55,709 nt of DNA from Aromatoleum diolicum (GCF_012910955.1 NZ_WTVQ01000033.1:1-55709), one strand, 5' to 3'. Counted from the first letter of the stretch, positions 40,650-49,520 are shown. The notes: generated from the letters alone by a model not told the origin. A program made the numbers and translations.

Positions 40650-41624
40650 ATGGCCAGGGATTACTTCGTCGCACTGACCGAGTTCCACTTCATGAATCTG
40701 CAGACCATGAGCGAGATCGGTTACTACCCGGGGATGCAGCAGTTCCACGACAGCGTCAATGGCGTGCTGCGCGCCTGGGCCGGTCGCGACCTCGACAGCG
40801 AGTGGCCGCAGCCCATCGCCAGCGAGCTCATCAAGTACATGGACAAGACCAGCGTCGACGTTGCGTTCTGCCTGCGCGAGCCGATGATGGACATCACCGG
40901 CGGCGTCGTGTCGATGTCGACCAACGGCTTCATGCTGCAGCAGATCGAGCCGTATCCGGAGCGCATGTACCTGGAAGCCAACGTCGGTCCGGTCATCAAG
41001 CGCGGCATCAAGCACGCCAACTGGGAACTCGAATACCTCGTCAAGGAGCGCGGCGCCCGTCTGTGCAAGCTCTACACGCCGGAGGACGACGGCCCGCTCA
41101 ACGACAAGCGCCTGTGGCCCTTCTACGAGAAAGCCGTCGAGCTGGGCGTGCCGCTGACGGTGCATACCGGCATGAGCTACGTGTGCCCGCAGCCGAGCAA
41201 CCGTTGCCATCCGTCCCAACTCGACGACGTGATGCTCGACTTCCCCGACCTCAAGATCATCGCCTACCACGCCGGCTGGCCGCATTCCGAGGAGCTGATC
41301 GGCCTGTGCGGCAAGCACAAGAACCTGTACCTGAGCCTGTCGGGCATCATCGGCTGGTTCCAGCGCGCGCCGTACCGCGGCTACCACACCATCGGCACGG
41401 CGCTGCAGTGGATGAGCTCGGAAAAGATCGTGCTGGGCTTCGACCTGCCCTTTGACGACCTTGGCCGCGTGGTCGACTACATCAAGAACCTCGACATGCC
41501 CGCGGAGTTGCAGGAGAAGTGGGGGTATGCGCAGGTCACCGAGCAGGACAAGGCCAACATCCTCGGCCTCAACCTCGCGCGCCTGACCGGCATCGAACCG
41601 ACCAAACGCGCACCGCTGCGCTGA
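40650..41624 (+). CDS. Amidohydrolase-2 (ACMSD-like) family protein
   Basis: 324 aa TIM-barrel protein. LTVHTGMSYVC, LKIIAYHAGWPHSEEL and LGFDLPFDDLG provide the His, His and Asp of the family metal site. The usual N-terminal D-x-H-x-H is altered: residues 10-15 read TEFHFM, so one ligand may be missing or substituted. The family includes decarboxylases and ring-opening or lactone hydrolases of aromatic and alicyclic pathways. AGGAGGAAG precedes the ATG. Its role here could be cleavage or decarboxylation of a ring product; evidence is by family only. Confidence 0.85.
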   Translation: MARDYFVALTEFHFMNLQTMSEIGYYPGMQQFHDSVNGVLRAWAGRDLDSEWPQPIASELIKYMDKTSVDVAFCLREPMMDITGGVVSMSTNGFMLQQIEPYPERMYLEANVGPVIKRGIKHANWELEYLVKERGARLCKLYTPEDDGPLNDKRLWPFYEKAVELGVPLTVHTGMSYVCPQPSNRCHPSQLDDVMLDFPDLKIIAYHAGWPHSEELIGLCGKHKNLYLSLSGIIGWFQRAPYRGYHTIGTALQWMSSEKIVLGFDLPFDDLGRVVDYIKNLDMPAELQEKWGYAQVTEQDKANILGLNLARLTGIEPTKRAPLR

Positions 41625-41638
41625 TCGGATCCCGCATC

Positions 41639-42361
41639 ATGGAGAAGATCATCTACGCGCTGTGGCGCGACCCGCGCAGCGAGCGGGCCGCGTTCATCGG
41701 GCGCCTGCGCAGCGAGCTCGCGCCACGCCTGGTGGAGCTCGGTGCCCGGGGCGTGCAGCTCAATCTTTCCGATGCCGCCGCCGACGGCGCCGCGCCGACG
41801 CTGCGGGCCGTGCAGGCACCGATCGTGGCCTTCGTGTCGATCTGGGTCGATTCGGCCAACGACCCGCTGCGCAAGCCTTTCGACGAGGCGATCGGTGCTT
41901 GCGCGGCGCGTTTCGCGGCCTGGCTCGTCAGCGAATCACAGCCGATGCGCAACACCCGTTTTCCGCCGGCGGCCGGCCAGCGGACCGAAGGGTTTGCGCA
42001 GATGGCATTGTTCCGCCGCCCGCCGCGCATCGACCGCGAATCGTGGCTGGATGTCTGGCTGGGTTCGCACACGCAGATCGCCATCGATACGCAGGACACC
42101 TTCCTGTACGTGCAGAACGTCGTCACACGCGCGCTCACGTTCGATGCGCCGCCCTGCGACGCGATCGTCGAGGAGGGCTTCCCGCCCGCCGCGTTCGGCA
42201 ACCTCCAGGCCTTCTACGGAGCCGTCGGGGACGAGGAGAAATTCCAGCAGAACGTCCTGGCGATGCGCGCGAGTTGCAAGCGCTTCATCGACATGGACAA
42301 GCTCGACGTCGTGCAGACCAGCCAGTACGTCGTCCTGTCGCCGCGCTGGACGGCGGGCTGA
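41639..42361 (+). CDS. EthD-domain-like protein
   Basis: 240 aa with a pattern typical of dimeric ferredoxin-like (EthD/DABB) proteins, apparently two repeats: MEKIIYALWRDPRSERAAFIGRLRSEL at the N-terminus and ALFRRPPRIDRESWLDVWLGSHTQIAIDTQ from about residue 124. EthD-type proteins are small accessory or degrading enzymes of unclear chemistry in ether, terpene and polyketide pathways. It lies 14 bp after the amidohydrolase gene. No catalytic residue can be named. Confidence 0.7.
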   Translation: MEKIIYALWRDPRSERAAFIGRLRSELAPRLVELGARGVQLNLSDAAADGAAPTLRAVQAPIVAFVSIWVDSANDPLRKPFDEAIGACAARFAAWLVSESQPMRNTRFPPAAGQRTEGFAQMALFRRPPRIDRESWLDVWLGSHTQIAIDTQDTFLYVQNVVTRALTFDAPPCDAIVEEGFPPAAFGNLQAFYGAVGDEEKFQQNVLAMRASCKRFIDMDKLDVVQTSQYVVLSPRWTAG

Positions 42362-42383
42362 AGCGGGCCAGGGGGGCGCGGTG

Positions 42384-43562
42384 ATGGAGGGCCGCCTGAT
42401 CGCGGTCCTGCGTGCCGCGCACATGACGCATCTGATCGATTTCATGATCATGATGCCGCTCGGCGCGTACTTCATCCGTTCCCTCGGCGCCGCGCCGTCC
42501 GATCTCGGCCGGCTCGTGTTCGCCTACACGGTGAGTGCGGGCGTTTCGGGCGTGCTCGTCAGTGGCGTCATCGACCGTTTCGATCGCCGCTCGGTGCTGC
42601 TCGCGGGGTATGGCGGCTTCACGACGTCGCTGCTGCTCACGGCGTTTGCGCCGAGCCTCGATGCACTCGTCGGCGCGCGCATCGTCGCCGGGGTGACCGG
42701 TGGCGTGCTGTCCGCCATGATCCAGGCGATGGTCGTCGAAGTCGTGCCTCCATCCTTGCGCGCCAGCGCCATCGGTCGCGTCACGACCGGTCACGCCCTG
42801 GCCGCCGTGATCGGCGTGCCTGCAGGGCTCGCGCTGGCCTCGGCGCTCGACTGGCGCAGCTCTTTCCTCGCCGTGTGGGGTCTCGCGCTGTTCGTGCTCG
42901 TCGGGATCCGGCGCCACGTGCCGTCGCTACCCGGCAAGACTGTGGTCGGGGCGCAGGGGGCGGCACCGCGCCGGCCGGGTGCCTCGCTCGTCGAACTCCG
43001 GTCCCTCGCAGGCTTCCTGCTCACCTTCGCGGTCACGTTCTCCGCCTACGCGGTCATCGCCTACATCGCGCCCTACTGGGTCGGAAACGTCGGGGTGGCC
43101 GAAGCGTGGCTGCCGCTGGTCTACCTGCTGGCCGGCGCAATGAGTTTGCACACCTCGCCCCTGGCCGGACGCCTCGCCGACCGGCATGGGCGCTTCGGCG
43201 TGTTTGCGCTCGCAACGCTGCTGTCCGTTGTCGGCATCGTGCTGGCGACCCACGCCCCGCGTCTGCCGCTCGTTCCCGCCCTCGCGCTCGGTGGCGGCTT
43301 CTTCGTCTTCATCTACGCCCGCTGGGTGCCTTGCGTCGCGATGCTGTCCGACGTGCCGCCCCCGGCCTCGCGCGGCGCCTTCCTGATGCTCAACGGCGTC
43401 ACCACCCAGCTCGGCATGGGGGCGGGTGCAATCTTCAGCGGAAGCGTCATCGAACTGGAGGCGGGCGGCCGCCTGAGCGGTTTCGACACCATCGGCCTCG
43501 TCGCCGCGGCGATCTCGCTCGCAGCCATCGCGCTCGCCCGCTTCATCACCCGCAGCGGCTGA
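42384..43562 (+). CDS. MFS transporter
   Basis: 392 aa with about 12 hydrophobic helices (HMTHLIDFMIMMPLGAYFI first; VIDRFDRRSVLLAGYGG for the conserved loop 2-3; LRSLAGFLLTFAVTFSAYAVIAYIA starting the second half). It resembles the drug/arabinose-efflux subgroup of the superfamily more than the transporter at 33252. AGGGGGGCG precedes the ATG at 42384; a GTG one codon upstream is possible. It probably exports or imports a pathway intermediate across the inner membrane. Confidence 0.88.
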   Translation: MEGRLIAVLRAAHMTHLIDFMIMMPLGAYFIRSLGAAPSDLGRLVFAYTVSAGVSGVLVSGVIDRFDRRSVLLAGYGGFTTSLLLTAFAPSLDALVGARIVAGVTGGVLSAMIQAMVVEVVPPSLRASAIGRVTTGHALAAVIGVPAGLALASALDWRSSFLAVWGLALFVLVGIRRHVPSLPGKTVVGAQGAAPRRPGASLVELRSLAGFLLTFAVTFSAYAVIAYIAPYWVGNVGVAEAWLPLVYLLAGAMSLHTSPLAGRLADRHGRFGVFALATLLSVVGIVLATHAPRLPLVPALALGGGFFVFIYARWVPCVAMLSDVPPPASRGAFLMLNGVTTQLGMGAGAIFSGSVIELEAGGRLSGFDTIGLVAAAISLAAIALARFITRSG

Positions 43563-43688
43563 AGGGATGCCCCTCGCGATGTCCTCAAATGACATGGCAA
43601 AGGCCGGATAGGAAGCGCCGGTGCCGGGTCCGGTCCGCGCGGGTTCCCTACACTCGTCCATGGGTCGTTTCCCCAAGGAATCCGCAAA

Positions 43689-44207
43689 ATGTCGACGCAG
43701 AATCGCGAAAATATGGTCAAGCCGGACTACATGTCCGAAGAGGAATGGCAGGCCATCAAGGATGCCACCGCATCGCTCGAACGCATCCGCGGCGACGCGA
43801 AAGCCGACGTGCAGCGCTACCTCGCCAATCCCGACGGCTGGGCCTCGGGCAAGGGGTCGCCGTCCGGCTTTCCAACGCTGCTGCTGACGGTAGTGGGCCG
43901 CAAGTCGGGCGAACAGCGCACGACGCCGCTCGTCTTCCTGCGGAACGGCGAGGACATGGTCGTCGTCGGCTCGCTTGCCGGCTATGACTCGCACCCCACC
44001 TGGTATCTCAACGTCAGCGCCAATCCCGACTGCTGGGTGCAGTGCGACCGCAACAGGATGGCGGCGGTCGCGCGCGATGCCACCGACGTTGAGCGTGCGG
44101 CGTTGTGGCCGCGCCTGACCGCACTGTTCCCGCCCTGGGGCTTCTTCCAGCAGCAGACCGATCGCCCCTTCGCGATCGTGATCCTTTCGCCGACCGGTCC
44201 CGCCTGA
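43689..44207 (+). CDS. Ddn-like deazaflavin (F420)-dependent oxidoreductase
   Basis: 172 aa split-barrel protein of the F420H2:quinone reductase/nitroreductase (Ddn) family. Motifs are TLLLTVVGRKSGEQRTTPLVFLRNGEDMVVVGSLAGYDSHPTWYLNVSANPDC, quoted in parts: VGRKSGEQRTTPL and DSHPTWYLN. The GRKSG-x-x-RTTPL strand and the HP-x-W-Y-L-N helix are defining for F420-binding members. Together with the complete F420 pathway at 6621-12049 this makes a second F420 client. AAGGAA precedes the ATG. It begins 126 bp after the MFS gene, so it may have its own promoter with the enoate reductase downstream. Confidence 0.88.
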   Translation: MSTQNRENMVKPDYMSEEEWQAIKDATASLERIRGDAKADVQRYLANPDGWASGKGSPSGFPTLLLTVVGRKSGEQRTTPLVFLRNGEDMVVVGSLAGYDSHPTWYLNVSANPDCWVQCDRNRMAAVARDATDVERAALWPRLTALFPPWGFFQQQTDRPFAIVILSPTGPA

Positions 44208-44299
44208 GCGGTTCCGTCACCCGCACCATCTTTAAGCCTCCTGACCGTGCCGGGCGCATCCGCCGGCACCGTCGCCGCAATCAAGTGGGGAAGATCGTC

Positions 44300-46297
44300 A
44301 TGAGCAACGTCAAATTCGAACGCCTTTTCTCGCCGCTCCAGGTCGGGCCGATGCGGGTGCCGAACCGGATCTGCGAGACGACGAACACCATCAATTCGTC
44401 GATGGCGCCGGGCCTGATCGACGAGCACTTCATCGCCCACCATGGCGCCAAGGCGAAGGGCGGCACCGGCTGGATCGGCAGCGAGACCTGGCTCCTCGAT
44501 GTACCGCTTCCGCCGGGTGCGCCCGACGAGATCTCCCTGCGCGGGGGCTTCGGTTGCCACTTCGCGTCCTACCAGAACCCTGCATTCGTGGAGGGCTGGA
44601 CCCGGTTCGTGAATGAAATGCACGGCCATGGCTCGGTCGTGGTCGTGCAGCTCACCCACCTGAATGCGCTGTGGGCACCGTCGCCCGTGCCGGTGGTCGG
44701 GGCGCAGGACTACACGCCTCACGTGCTCGGCGAGACGGAAATCGAGTTCCTGCTCGACAGCTACGCGGATGCCGCCGAGGTTGCAAAGAACAGCGGCGCG
44801 GACGGCATCGAGATCCACTGCGCGCACGAGACCGTCGGCTACAGCTTCCTGTCGCCCGTGACCAACCGGCGCACCGACAAATGGGGCGGCGGCCCGGCCG
44901 GGCGCGTCCGTTTCGTGGTCGAAACGCTGCGGCGCGTGCGTGAACGGGTGGGCGATTCGATCGCGCTGGGCATCCGCATCAACGGACAGGAATCGCGCGC
45001 CGGCGGCTACGACAACATGGAGCTGCGCGAGATGCTCTTCCACATCGGCGAAACCGGCCTGCTCGATTTCGTCGATCTCGACGTCGGCCACTGCTGGGGG
45101 GCGCCGTCCTACGTGCCCTCGTCCTACCATCCGCACGCCGAATACCGCGAATTCGGCAAGGCCGCGCGCGCCGACCTCGCAGACCTCGACGCGAAGATCG
45201 CCGTGCTGTTCACCGGCCGCATCAACGACCCCGTCCTCGCCGAGGAGCTGATCAAGGGCGGCTACTGCGACCTGGTGGGCATGGTGCGCGCCGGCATCGC
45301 GGACCCCGAGTTCGCCAACAAGGCCCGCGAAGGCCGCCTGGGCGAAATCCGCCGCTGCATCGGCTGTACGCGCTGCATCGACGAGGCATCCGAACCGCTG
45401 ACCATTCCGTACACACCCACCTGTTCGATCAACCCGATGATCGGCAACGAATTGCGCTGGGAGACCGAATTCCGCCCGACCGCGAAATCGAAACACGTGT
45501 TGGTCGTGGGCGGCGGTGCCGCGGGCTGCGAGGCGGCGCGTGTCGCCGCGATGCGCGGCCACAAGGTCACCTTGCTGGAGCAAGGCAAGCGCCTCGGCGG
45601 ACAACTCCTCCTCGCCGCCAAGGCCCCGGGGCGCGACTCGTTCGAGGACCAGATCTACTTCGAGGAAAACGCCCTCGCGCGCCTCGGTGTCGACGTGCGC
45701 CTCGAAAGCGCCGCCGACATCGCCGCCATCAAGGCGCTGTCACCCGACGCCGTCGTCGTCGCCACCGGCTCGCTGCCGCGCGTCCCCGACGAAGTCCTTG
45801 GCATCCACCTGCCGCACGTCGTGCAGGGCTGGGACGTGCTGCGCGGCAAGGCCGTCACCGGCGAGCGCGTCGCCATCATCTCGCAGGAGGACTACTACCA
45901 GACCCCCTGCATCGCCGAATACCTCGCCGAACGCGGCAAGCAGGTCGAGATCTTCCACAAGTCGGTGCACCTCGCCACGGAGGTGGCGCGCTACTCGATC
46001 GGGATGGTGCTCAAACGCATGGAAAGTTGCGGCGTGAAGGTCCACCCCAACCTGATTCTCAAGGAAATCCACCCCGACGCGCTCGAATTCATCTCGGCGT
46101 GGGGTGGCAAGACCTATCGCGAGGAAGGCTTCGACAGCGTCGTGCTGGCTTACGGCTCGGTGCAGCAGCCGCAACTCTATGAGCAGCTCAAGGCCGAAGG
46201 TGACATCCCCGAAGTCTTTCTGGCCGGCTCCGCGTGGGTGCCGCGTCGGCTGGCGGAGGCAACTCGGCACGGAGCCAGCATCGGCCTGATTATCTGA
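44300..46297 (+). CDS. BaiCD/FadH-like Fe-S flavoenzyme (OYE barrel plus NAD(P)-binding domain)
   Basis: 665 aa. The OYE-type barrel (1-340) has ERLFSPLQVGPMRVPNRICETT and the active-site stretch EIHCAHETVGYSFLSPVTNRRTDKWGG with His173 and His176. A [4Fe-4S] site follows at about 353-374 (CIGCTRC plus a later PTCSINP), then FAD/NAD(P) Rossmann folds from about 399 (HVLVVGGGAAGCEAARVAA). This is the layout of 2,4-dienoyl-CoA reductase, trimethylamine dehydrogenase and the bile-acid enoate oxidoreductases BaiCD/BaiH. The usual HGYL after the active His is ETVG here, which suggests an altered pocket. It is the last gene of the operon and probably reduces or oxidises a cyclic enone or dienoyl-CoA. 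Confidence 0.9.
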   Translation: MSNVKFERLFSPLQVGPMRVPNRICETTNTINSSMAPGLIDEHFIAHHGAKAKGGTGWIGSETWLLDVPLPPGAPDEISLRGGFGCHFASYQNPAFVEGWTRFVNEMHGHGSVVVVQLTHLNALWAPSPVPVVGAQDYTPHVLGETEIEFLLDSYADAAEVAKNSGADGIEIHCAHETVGYSFLSPVTNRRTDKWGGGPAGRVRFVVETLRRVRERVGDSIALGIRINGQESRAGGYDNMELREMLFHIGETGLLDFVDLDVGHCWGAPSYVPSSYHPHAEYREFGKAARADLADLDAKIAVLFTGRINDPVLAEELIKGGYCDLVGMVRAGIADPEFANKAREGRLGEIRRCIGCTRCIDEASEPLTIPYTPTCSINPMIGNELRWETEFRPTAKSKHVLVVGGGAAGCEAARVAAMRGHKVTLLEQGKRLGGQLLLAAKAPGRDSFEDQIYFEENALARLGVDVRLESAADIAAIKALSPDAVVVATGSLPRVPDEVLGIHLPHVVQGWDVLRGKAVTGERVAIISQEDYYQTPCIAEYLAERGKQVEIFHKSVHLATEVARYSIGMVLKRMESCGVKVHPNLILKEIHPDALEFISAWGGKTYREEGFDSVVLAYGSVQQPQLYEQLKAEGDIPEVFLAGSAWVPRRLAEATRHGASIGLII

Positions 46298-46370
46298 CCC
46301 AGGCCATAGTCATACTGCATCGGCGGTCCGCGCGGTTACATGAGGGGGCGAAAGCGGAGGACCGGATTTG

Positions 46371-47288
46371 CTACGCTACGGCTTCCTGTCGGTCCCAGTA
46401 GGGCTCGGTGCCGAACCGGGCGCTCAGGAATTCAATGAAAGCACGGACCTTCAGGGGCAGATGCCGGTCGGGTAGATGGACTGCGTGGAGAAAACGCTCG
46501 ACCGGCCCGTAACCCGGCAGGACCTCGACCAGCCCTCCGGCCTGAAGGTCTTTACCGACGATGAAGGTCGGCAGCAGCGCTAGCCCCAGTCCGCCCAGGA
46601 CGGCCTGGGACAGCGCCTCGTCGTCATTGATCCGCAAGGTTCCGGAAACGGGTATCGAGGCATCGCCATCGGGCCCCTTGAGATGCCAGAACCCTTGTGT
46701 ATTCAAGTAGGTGTAATCGAGACAGTTGTGTCGAATCAGGTCGTCCGGAGTTAACGGTATGCCGTGCTTGGCCAGATAGCGCGGACTGGCGCAGATCTTT
46801 CGACGAATTGGCGCCAGGCGGCGCGCCACCAGGTTGAGCGCGGGCTCTGTCGTGATGCGCAGGGCGATGTCGTAACCTTCATCGACCAGATCGACGATGC
46901 GGTCGCTGATCGTCATGTCCACCGAAATATCCGGGTACTGCGCCATGAAATCGGCCAGGGCCGGGGCGATATGCAGCGTGCCAAAGGCAACCGAGGCACT
47001 GATCTTCAACTTGCCGCGCGGCTCCATGTGCAGACGGCTGATCGTGCTGTCGGCCAGTGCCAGCTCGTCGAGAATCCGGTCGCAGTGTTCGAAATACGCC
47101 TCTCCCACCTCGGTCAGGCTCAGCCGGCGGGTGCTTCGTTGCAGTAAGCGCACGCCCAGTTTCGTCTCGAGGCGACTGACTGATTTGCTCACCAGGGATT
47201 TCGAGACACCGAGGCGCTTGGCCGCGTCGGAGAAGCTCTTCGCTTTGACGACCTGGGCGAAGACGAGCATGTCGTTGATGTCGTGCAC
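46371..47288 (-). CDS. LysR-family transcriptional regulator
   Basis: 305 aa with an N-terminal winged HTH (FAQVVKAKSFSDAAKRLGVSKSLVSKSVSRLETKLGVRLLQRSTRRLSLTE, in part: SFSDAAKRLGVSKSLVSKSV) and the periplasmic-binding-like effector domain from about residue 90. It starts at a GTG (47288) preceded at ideal spacing by AAAGGAG. A 21-base perfect dyad touches this ribosome site, so autoregulation is likely. It lies between the catabolic operon and rnk, transcribed towards the former; its target is not certain. Confidence 0.92.
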   Translation of the reverse strand: MHDINDMLVFAQVVKAKSFSDAAKRLGVSKSLVSKSVSRLETKLGVRLLQRSTRRLSLTEVGEAYFEHCDRILDELALADSTISRLHMEPRGKLKISASVAFGTLHIAPALADFMAQYPDISVDMTISDRIVDLVDEGYDIALRITTEPALNLVARRLAPIRRKICASPRYLAKHGIPLTPDDLIRHNCLDYTYLNTQGFWHLKGPDGDASIPVSGTLRINDDEALSQAVLGGLGLALLPTFIVGKDLQAGGLVEVLPGYGPVERFLHAVHLPDRHLPLKVRAFIEFLSARFGTEPYWDRQEAVA

Positions 47289-47300
47289 GTTTCTCCTTTA

Positions 47301-47321
47301 CTGTTTCCAGTATGGAAACAG
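47301..47321. promoter_or_regulatory. Perfect 9-bp inverted repeat before the LysR gene
   Basis: Arms CTGTTTCCA and TGGAAACAG are separated by GTA. It contains a T-N11-A LysR box and abuts the ribosome site of the LysR gene. It is the strongest dyad in the window and a likely autoregulatory operator that could also control rnk divergently. Confidence 0.6.
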
Positions 47322-47423
47322 TTTTGTGCCCGCCGAAGGGCTTATCAATCGTCATTCTCGAACCTATCATGGTGTCACCATCGGCATAAGGCGCCGCTCT
47401 GACCCCGGAGTTGAGGAGAAGAT

Positions 47424-47816
47424 ATGCAAGATACTAACATTGTCGTCAGCGACATCGATTTTGTGCGCCTGATGGCGATACAGCCCTCACCGGCGCTGCG
47501 CGCAGAACTGGAGCGGGCGATTGTGATTCCAACGGAATCAATCCGGACGGATGTCGTCACGATGAACTCGCGCGTTCATTATCGCGACGAGAAAACCGGC
47601 GTCGACCGTGACGTGAAAATCGTGTTTCCGGAAGACGCCGACATCGCGCAGGGGAAGGTTTCCGTTCTGGCGCCGGTCGGCGCAGCCCTGATTGGTCTCA
47701 GTGTGGGGCAATCGATCGATTGGGACTTTCCCGATGGCACGGTGCGCTGCCTGACCGTTATCGCAGTCGATCAGTCCGGTAGCGGTAATGCACCCGGCGG
47801 CACCCGGCAGCACTGA
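47424..47816 (+). CDS. rnk: GreA/GreB-like protein, Rnk family (regulator of nucleoside diphosphate kinase)
   Basis: 130 aa. A short N-terminal helix pair is followed by a GreA/GreB C-terminal domain (TMNSRVHYRDEKTGVDRDVKIVFPEDADIAQGKVSVLAPVGAALIGLSVGQSIDW, in part: ISVLAPVGAALIGLSVGQ-like core). Rnk binds RNA polymerase without the long Gre coiled coil and modulates nucleotide metabolism. GAGGAGAAG precedes the ATG. It is a housekeeping-type gene unrelated to the catabolic genes, perhaps marking the edge of the catabolic block. Confidence 0.88.
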   Translation: MQDTNIVVSDIDFVRLMAIQPSPALRAELERAIVIPTESIRTDVVTMNSRVHYRDEKTGVDRDVKIVFPEDADIAQGKVSVLAPVGAALIGLSVGQSIDWDFPDGTVRCLTVIAVDQSGSGNAPGGTRQH

Positions 47817-47869
47817 CCGATTTGGCGGCAAAAAAACGGAGCGTGTACCCCCGGCCTCTGTGGTGACGA

Positions 47870-47893
47870 GGCACCCCGGTCGCCCGGGGCGCC
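47870..47893. terminator. Hairpin between rnk and ycaC
   Basis: GGC-A-CCCCGG and CCGGGG-C-GCC form a 9-bp stem with a single A/C mismatch and a TCGC loop, in the 84-bp gap between convergent genes. On the minus strand a run of seven T lies about 33 nt further on. A bidirectional terminator is likely. Confidence 0.6.
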
Positions 47894-47900
47894 TGAACAC

Positions 47901-48527
47901 TTACTTGCTGCGCTGCACCGTGGTGTAGCTGTTGATCAGGTTGCGATAGTCGGGGATGTGGTTCGCGAACAGCGTCCCCAGGCCCTCGATGTCGTTGCGC
48001 CAGTCGCGGTGCAGCTCGCAGGCGATGCCGAACCACGTCATCAGTTGCGCGCCCGCGGCAGACATGCGGTCCCAGGCGGAATGGCGGGTGAGCTCGTCGA
48101 AGGTGCCGGAGGCGTCGGTGACGACGAAGACCTCGTAACCTTCTTCCAGGGCCGAGAGGGCCGGGAAGGCGACGCAGACTTCGGTGACGATGCCGGCGAT
48201 GATCAGTTGCTTCTTGCCGGTCGCCTTGACGGCCTTGACGAAGTCCTCGTTGTCCCACGCGTTGATCTGGCCGGGGCGGGCGATGTAGGGGGCTTCCGGG
48301 AAGGTCTCCTTGAGCTCGGTCATCAGCGGGCCGTTGGGACCGTTCTCGAAGCTGGTCGTCAGGATGGTCGGCAGCTTGAAGTACTTGGCCAGGTCGGCCA
48401 GCGCGAGGACGTTGTTGCGGAACTTGTCCGGTTCGATGTCGCGCACCAGCGAGGACAGCCCGGCTTGGTGGTCGACCAGCAGGACGGCGGCGTTGTTCTT
48501 GTCGAGGCGAACGTAGGGCTTGCTCAT
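47901..48527 (-). CDS. ycaC: YcaC-type isochorismatase-superfamily hydrolase
   Basis: 208 aa cysteine hydrolase. It is very close to E. coli YcaC over its length (MSKPYVRLDKNNAAVLLVDHQAG, PYIARPGQINAWDNEDFVKAV, TEVCVAFPALSALEEG), with catalytic Asp19 and Cys118. The physiological substrate of YcaC is unknown; hydrolysis of an amide or similar bond is the family chemistry. It follows the pirin gene by 31 bp in a two-gene operon whose LysR regulator is divergent. Confidence 0.95.
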   Translation of the reverse strand: MSKPYVRLDKNNAAVLLVDHQAGLSSLVRDIEPDKFRNNVLALADLAKYFKLPTILTTSFENGPNGPLMTELKETFPEAPYIARPGQINAWDNEDFVKAVKATGKKQLIIAGIVTEVCVAFPALSALEEGYEVFVVTDASGTFDELTRHSAWDRMSAAGAQLMTWFGIACELHRDWRNDIEGLGTLFANHIPDYRNLINSYTTVQRSK

Positions 48528-48558
48528 CGTGTTTCTCCTTGTTGGGGGACTGCGGGGC

Positions 48559-49425
48559 TTAGTGGCCGATTTGTCCGAAACGGCCGTTGTTGAAATCGTT
48601 GATAGCCTGCGCTATTTCCTGCTGCGAATTCATGACGAAGGGCCCGTAGCCGACGACGGGCTCGTTCAGCGGTTCGCCGTTGAGCAGCAGCAGCGTCGTG
48701 TCCTCGTCGACATCGAACTCCAGGCGGCTGCCGTCGCGCTCCATGACGGCCAGTTCGGCGGCGCCGACCGCATGCCCGCCACCGAGGCGGATCGCGCCAC
48801 GCAGCACGAAGAGCGCCGTGGTATGTCCGGCCGGCAGATCGAATGCCGCGCGGTGGCCGGCGTTCAGGCGCAGATCCCAGACGTTCATCGGCGTGAAGGT
48901 GCGCGCCGGGCCGGTGACGTCACCGTAGCGACCGGCGATGATGCGTGCCGTGCCGGCCTCGCCGGGCAGGGGAGCTTCGGGGATGTCTCCGGCGGTGATG
49001 CCCTGGTAGCCGGGGGACGCCATCTTGTCCCGGGCCGGCAAGTTGACCCACAACTGCACCATTTCGAAGGCGCCGCCTGCGCTGGCGAATTCCGGGCTGT
49101 GGTATTCCTCATGAAGCAGGCCGGCAGCCGCCGTCATCCACTGCACGTCACCCGGGCCGATGGTGCCCCCGCCGCCCGACGAGTCGCGGTGCGAGACGCC
49201 GCCCTCGTACACGATGGTCACCGTTTCGAAGCCGCGATGCGGATGCTGGCCGACGCCGAGCTTGCGCGTCGTCGGCGGGAAACTGGCCGGGCCGGCGTAG
49301 TCCAGCATCAGGAAGGGGGAAATTTCCTCGGCGATGTCGTTGTAGGAAAAGATGCTCCTGACCGGGAAGCCGTCGCCGACCCAGTGGTTGCCGCTGCTGC
49401 GCTTGATGAATGCCAGTTTCTTCAT
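48559..49425 (-). CDS. Pirin family protein
   Basis: 288 aa bicupin. The metal-binding residues are in place: His61 and His63 in QHPHRGFETVT, and His105 and Glu107 in LLHEEYH. Some bacterial pirins have quercetin dioxygenase activity, others regulate pyruvate metabolism. Here the gene precedes ycaC and is divergent from a LysR gene across 95 bp of AT-richer DNA. This block is a common accessory unit in proteobacteria and is probably independent of the catabolic genes. Confidence 0.93.
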   Translation of the reverse strand: MKKLAFIKRSSGNHWVGDGFPVRSIFSYNDIAEEISPFLMLDYAGPASFPPTTRKLGVGQHPHRGFETVTIVYEGGVSHRDSSGGGGTIGPGDVQWMTAAAGLLHEEYHSPEFASAGGAFEMVQLWVNLPARDKMASPGYQGITAGDIPEAPLPGEAGTARIIAGRYGDVTGPARTFTPMNVWDLRLNAGHRAAFDLPAGHTTALFVLRGAIRLGGGHAVGAAELAVMERDGSRLEFDVDEDTTLLLLNGEPLNEPVVGYGPFVMNSQQEIAQAINDFNNGRFGQIGH

Positions 49426-49520
49426 GTCCGCTCTCCGTTGCTCGATGGCTGAACTTTAGGCGGCAGACATTCAGGGCACTAGATGGTTAAATGTGTAAAT
49501 ACTTTTCGATGAGATGAACA
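49426..49520. promoter_or_regulatory. Divergent promoter region of pirin-ycaC and lysR
   Basis: 95 bp, distinctly AT-richer than its surroundings (for example GGTTAAATGTGTAAATAC). It must carry the pirin promoter and, as is normal for this regulator type, the LysR binding site. No exact dyad is evident. Confidence 0.5.

Noticed and set aside
46324-46364. CGGTCC...GGACCG inverted repeat after the last catabolic gene
   Set aside because: A 29-nt loop and short arms make it a poor terminator or operator candidate.
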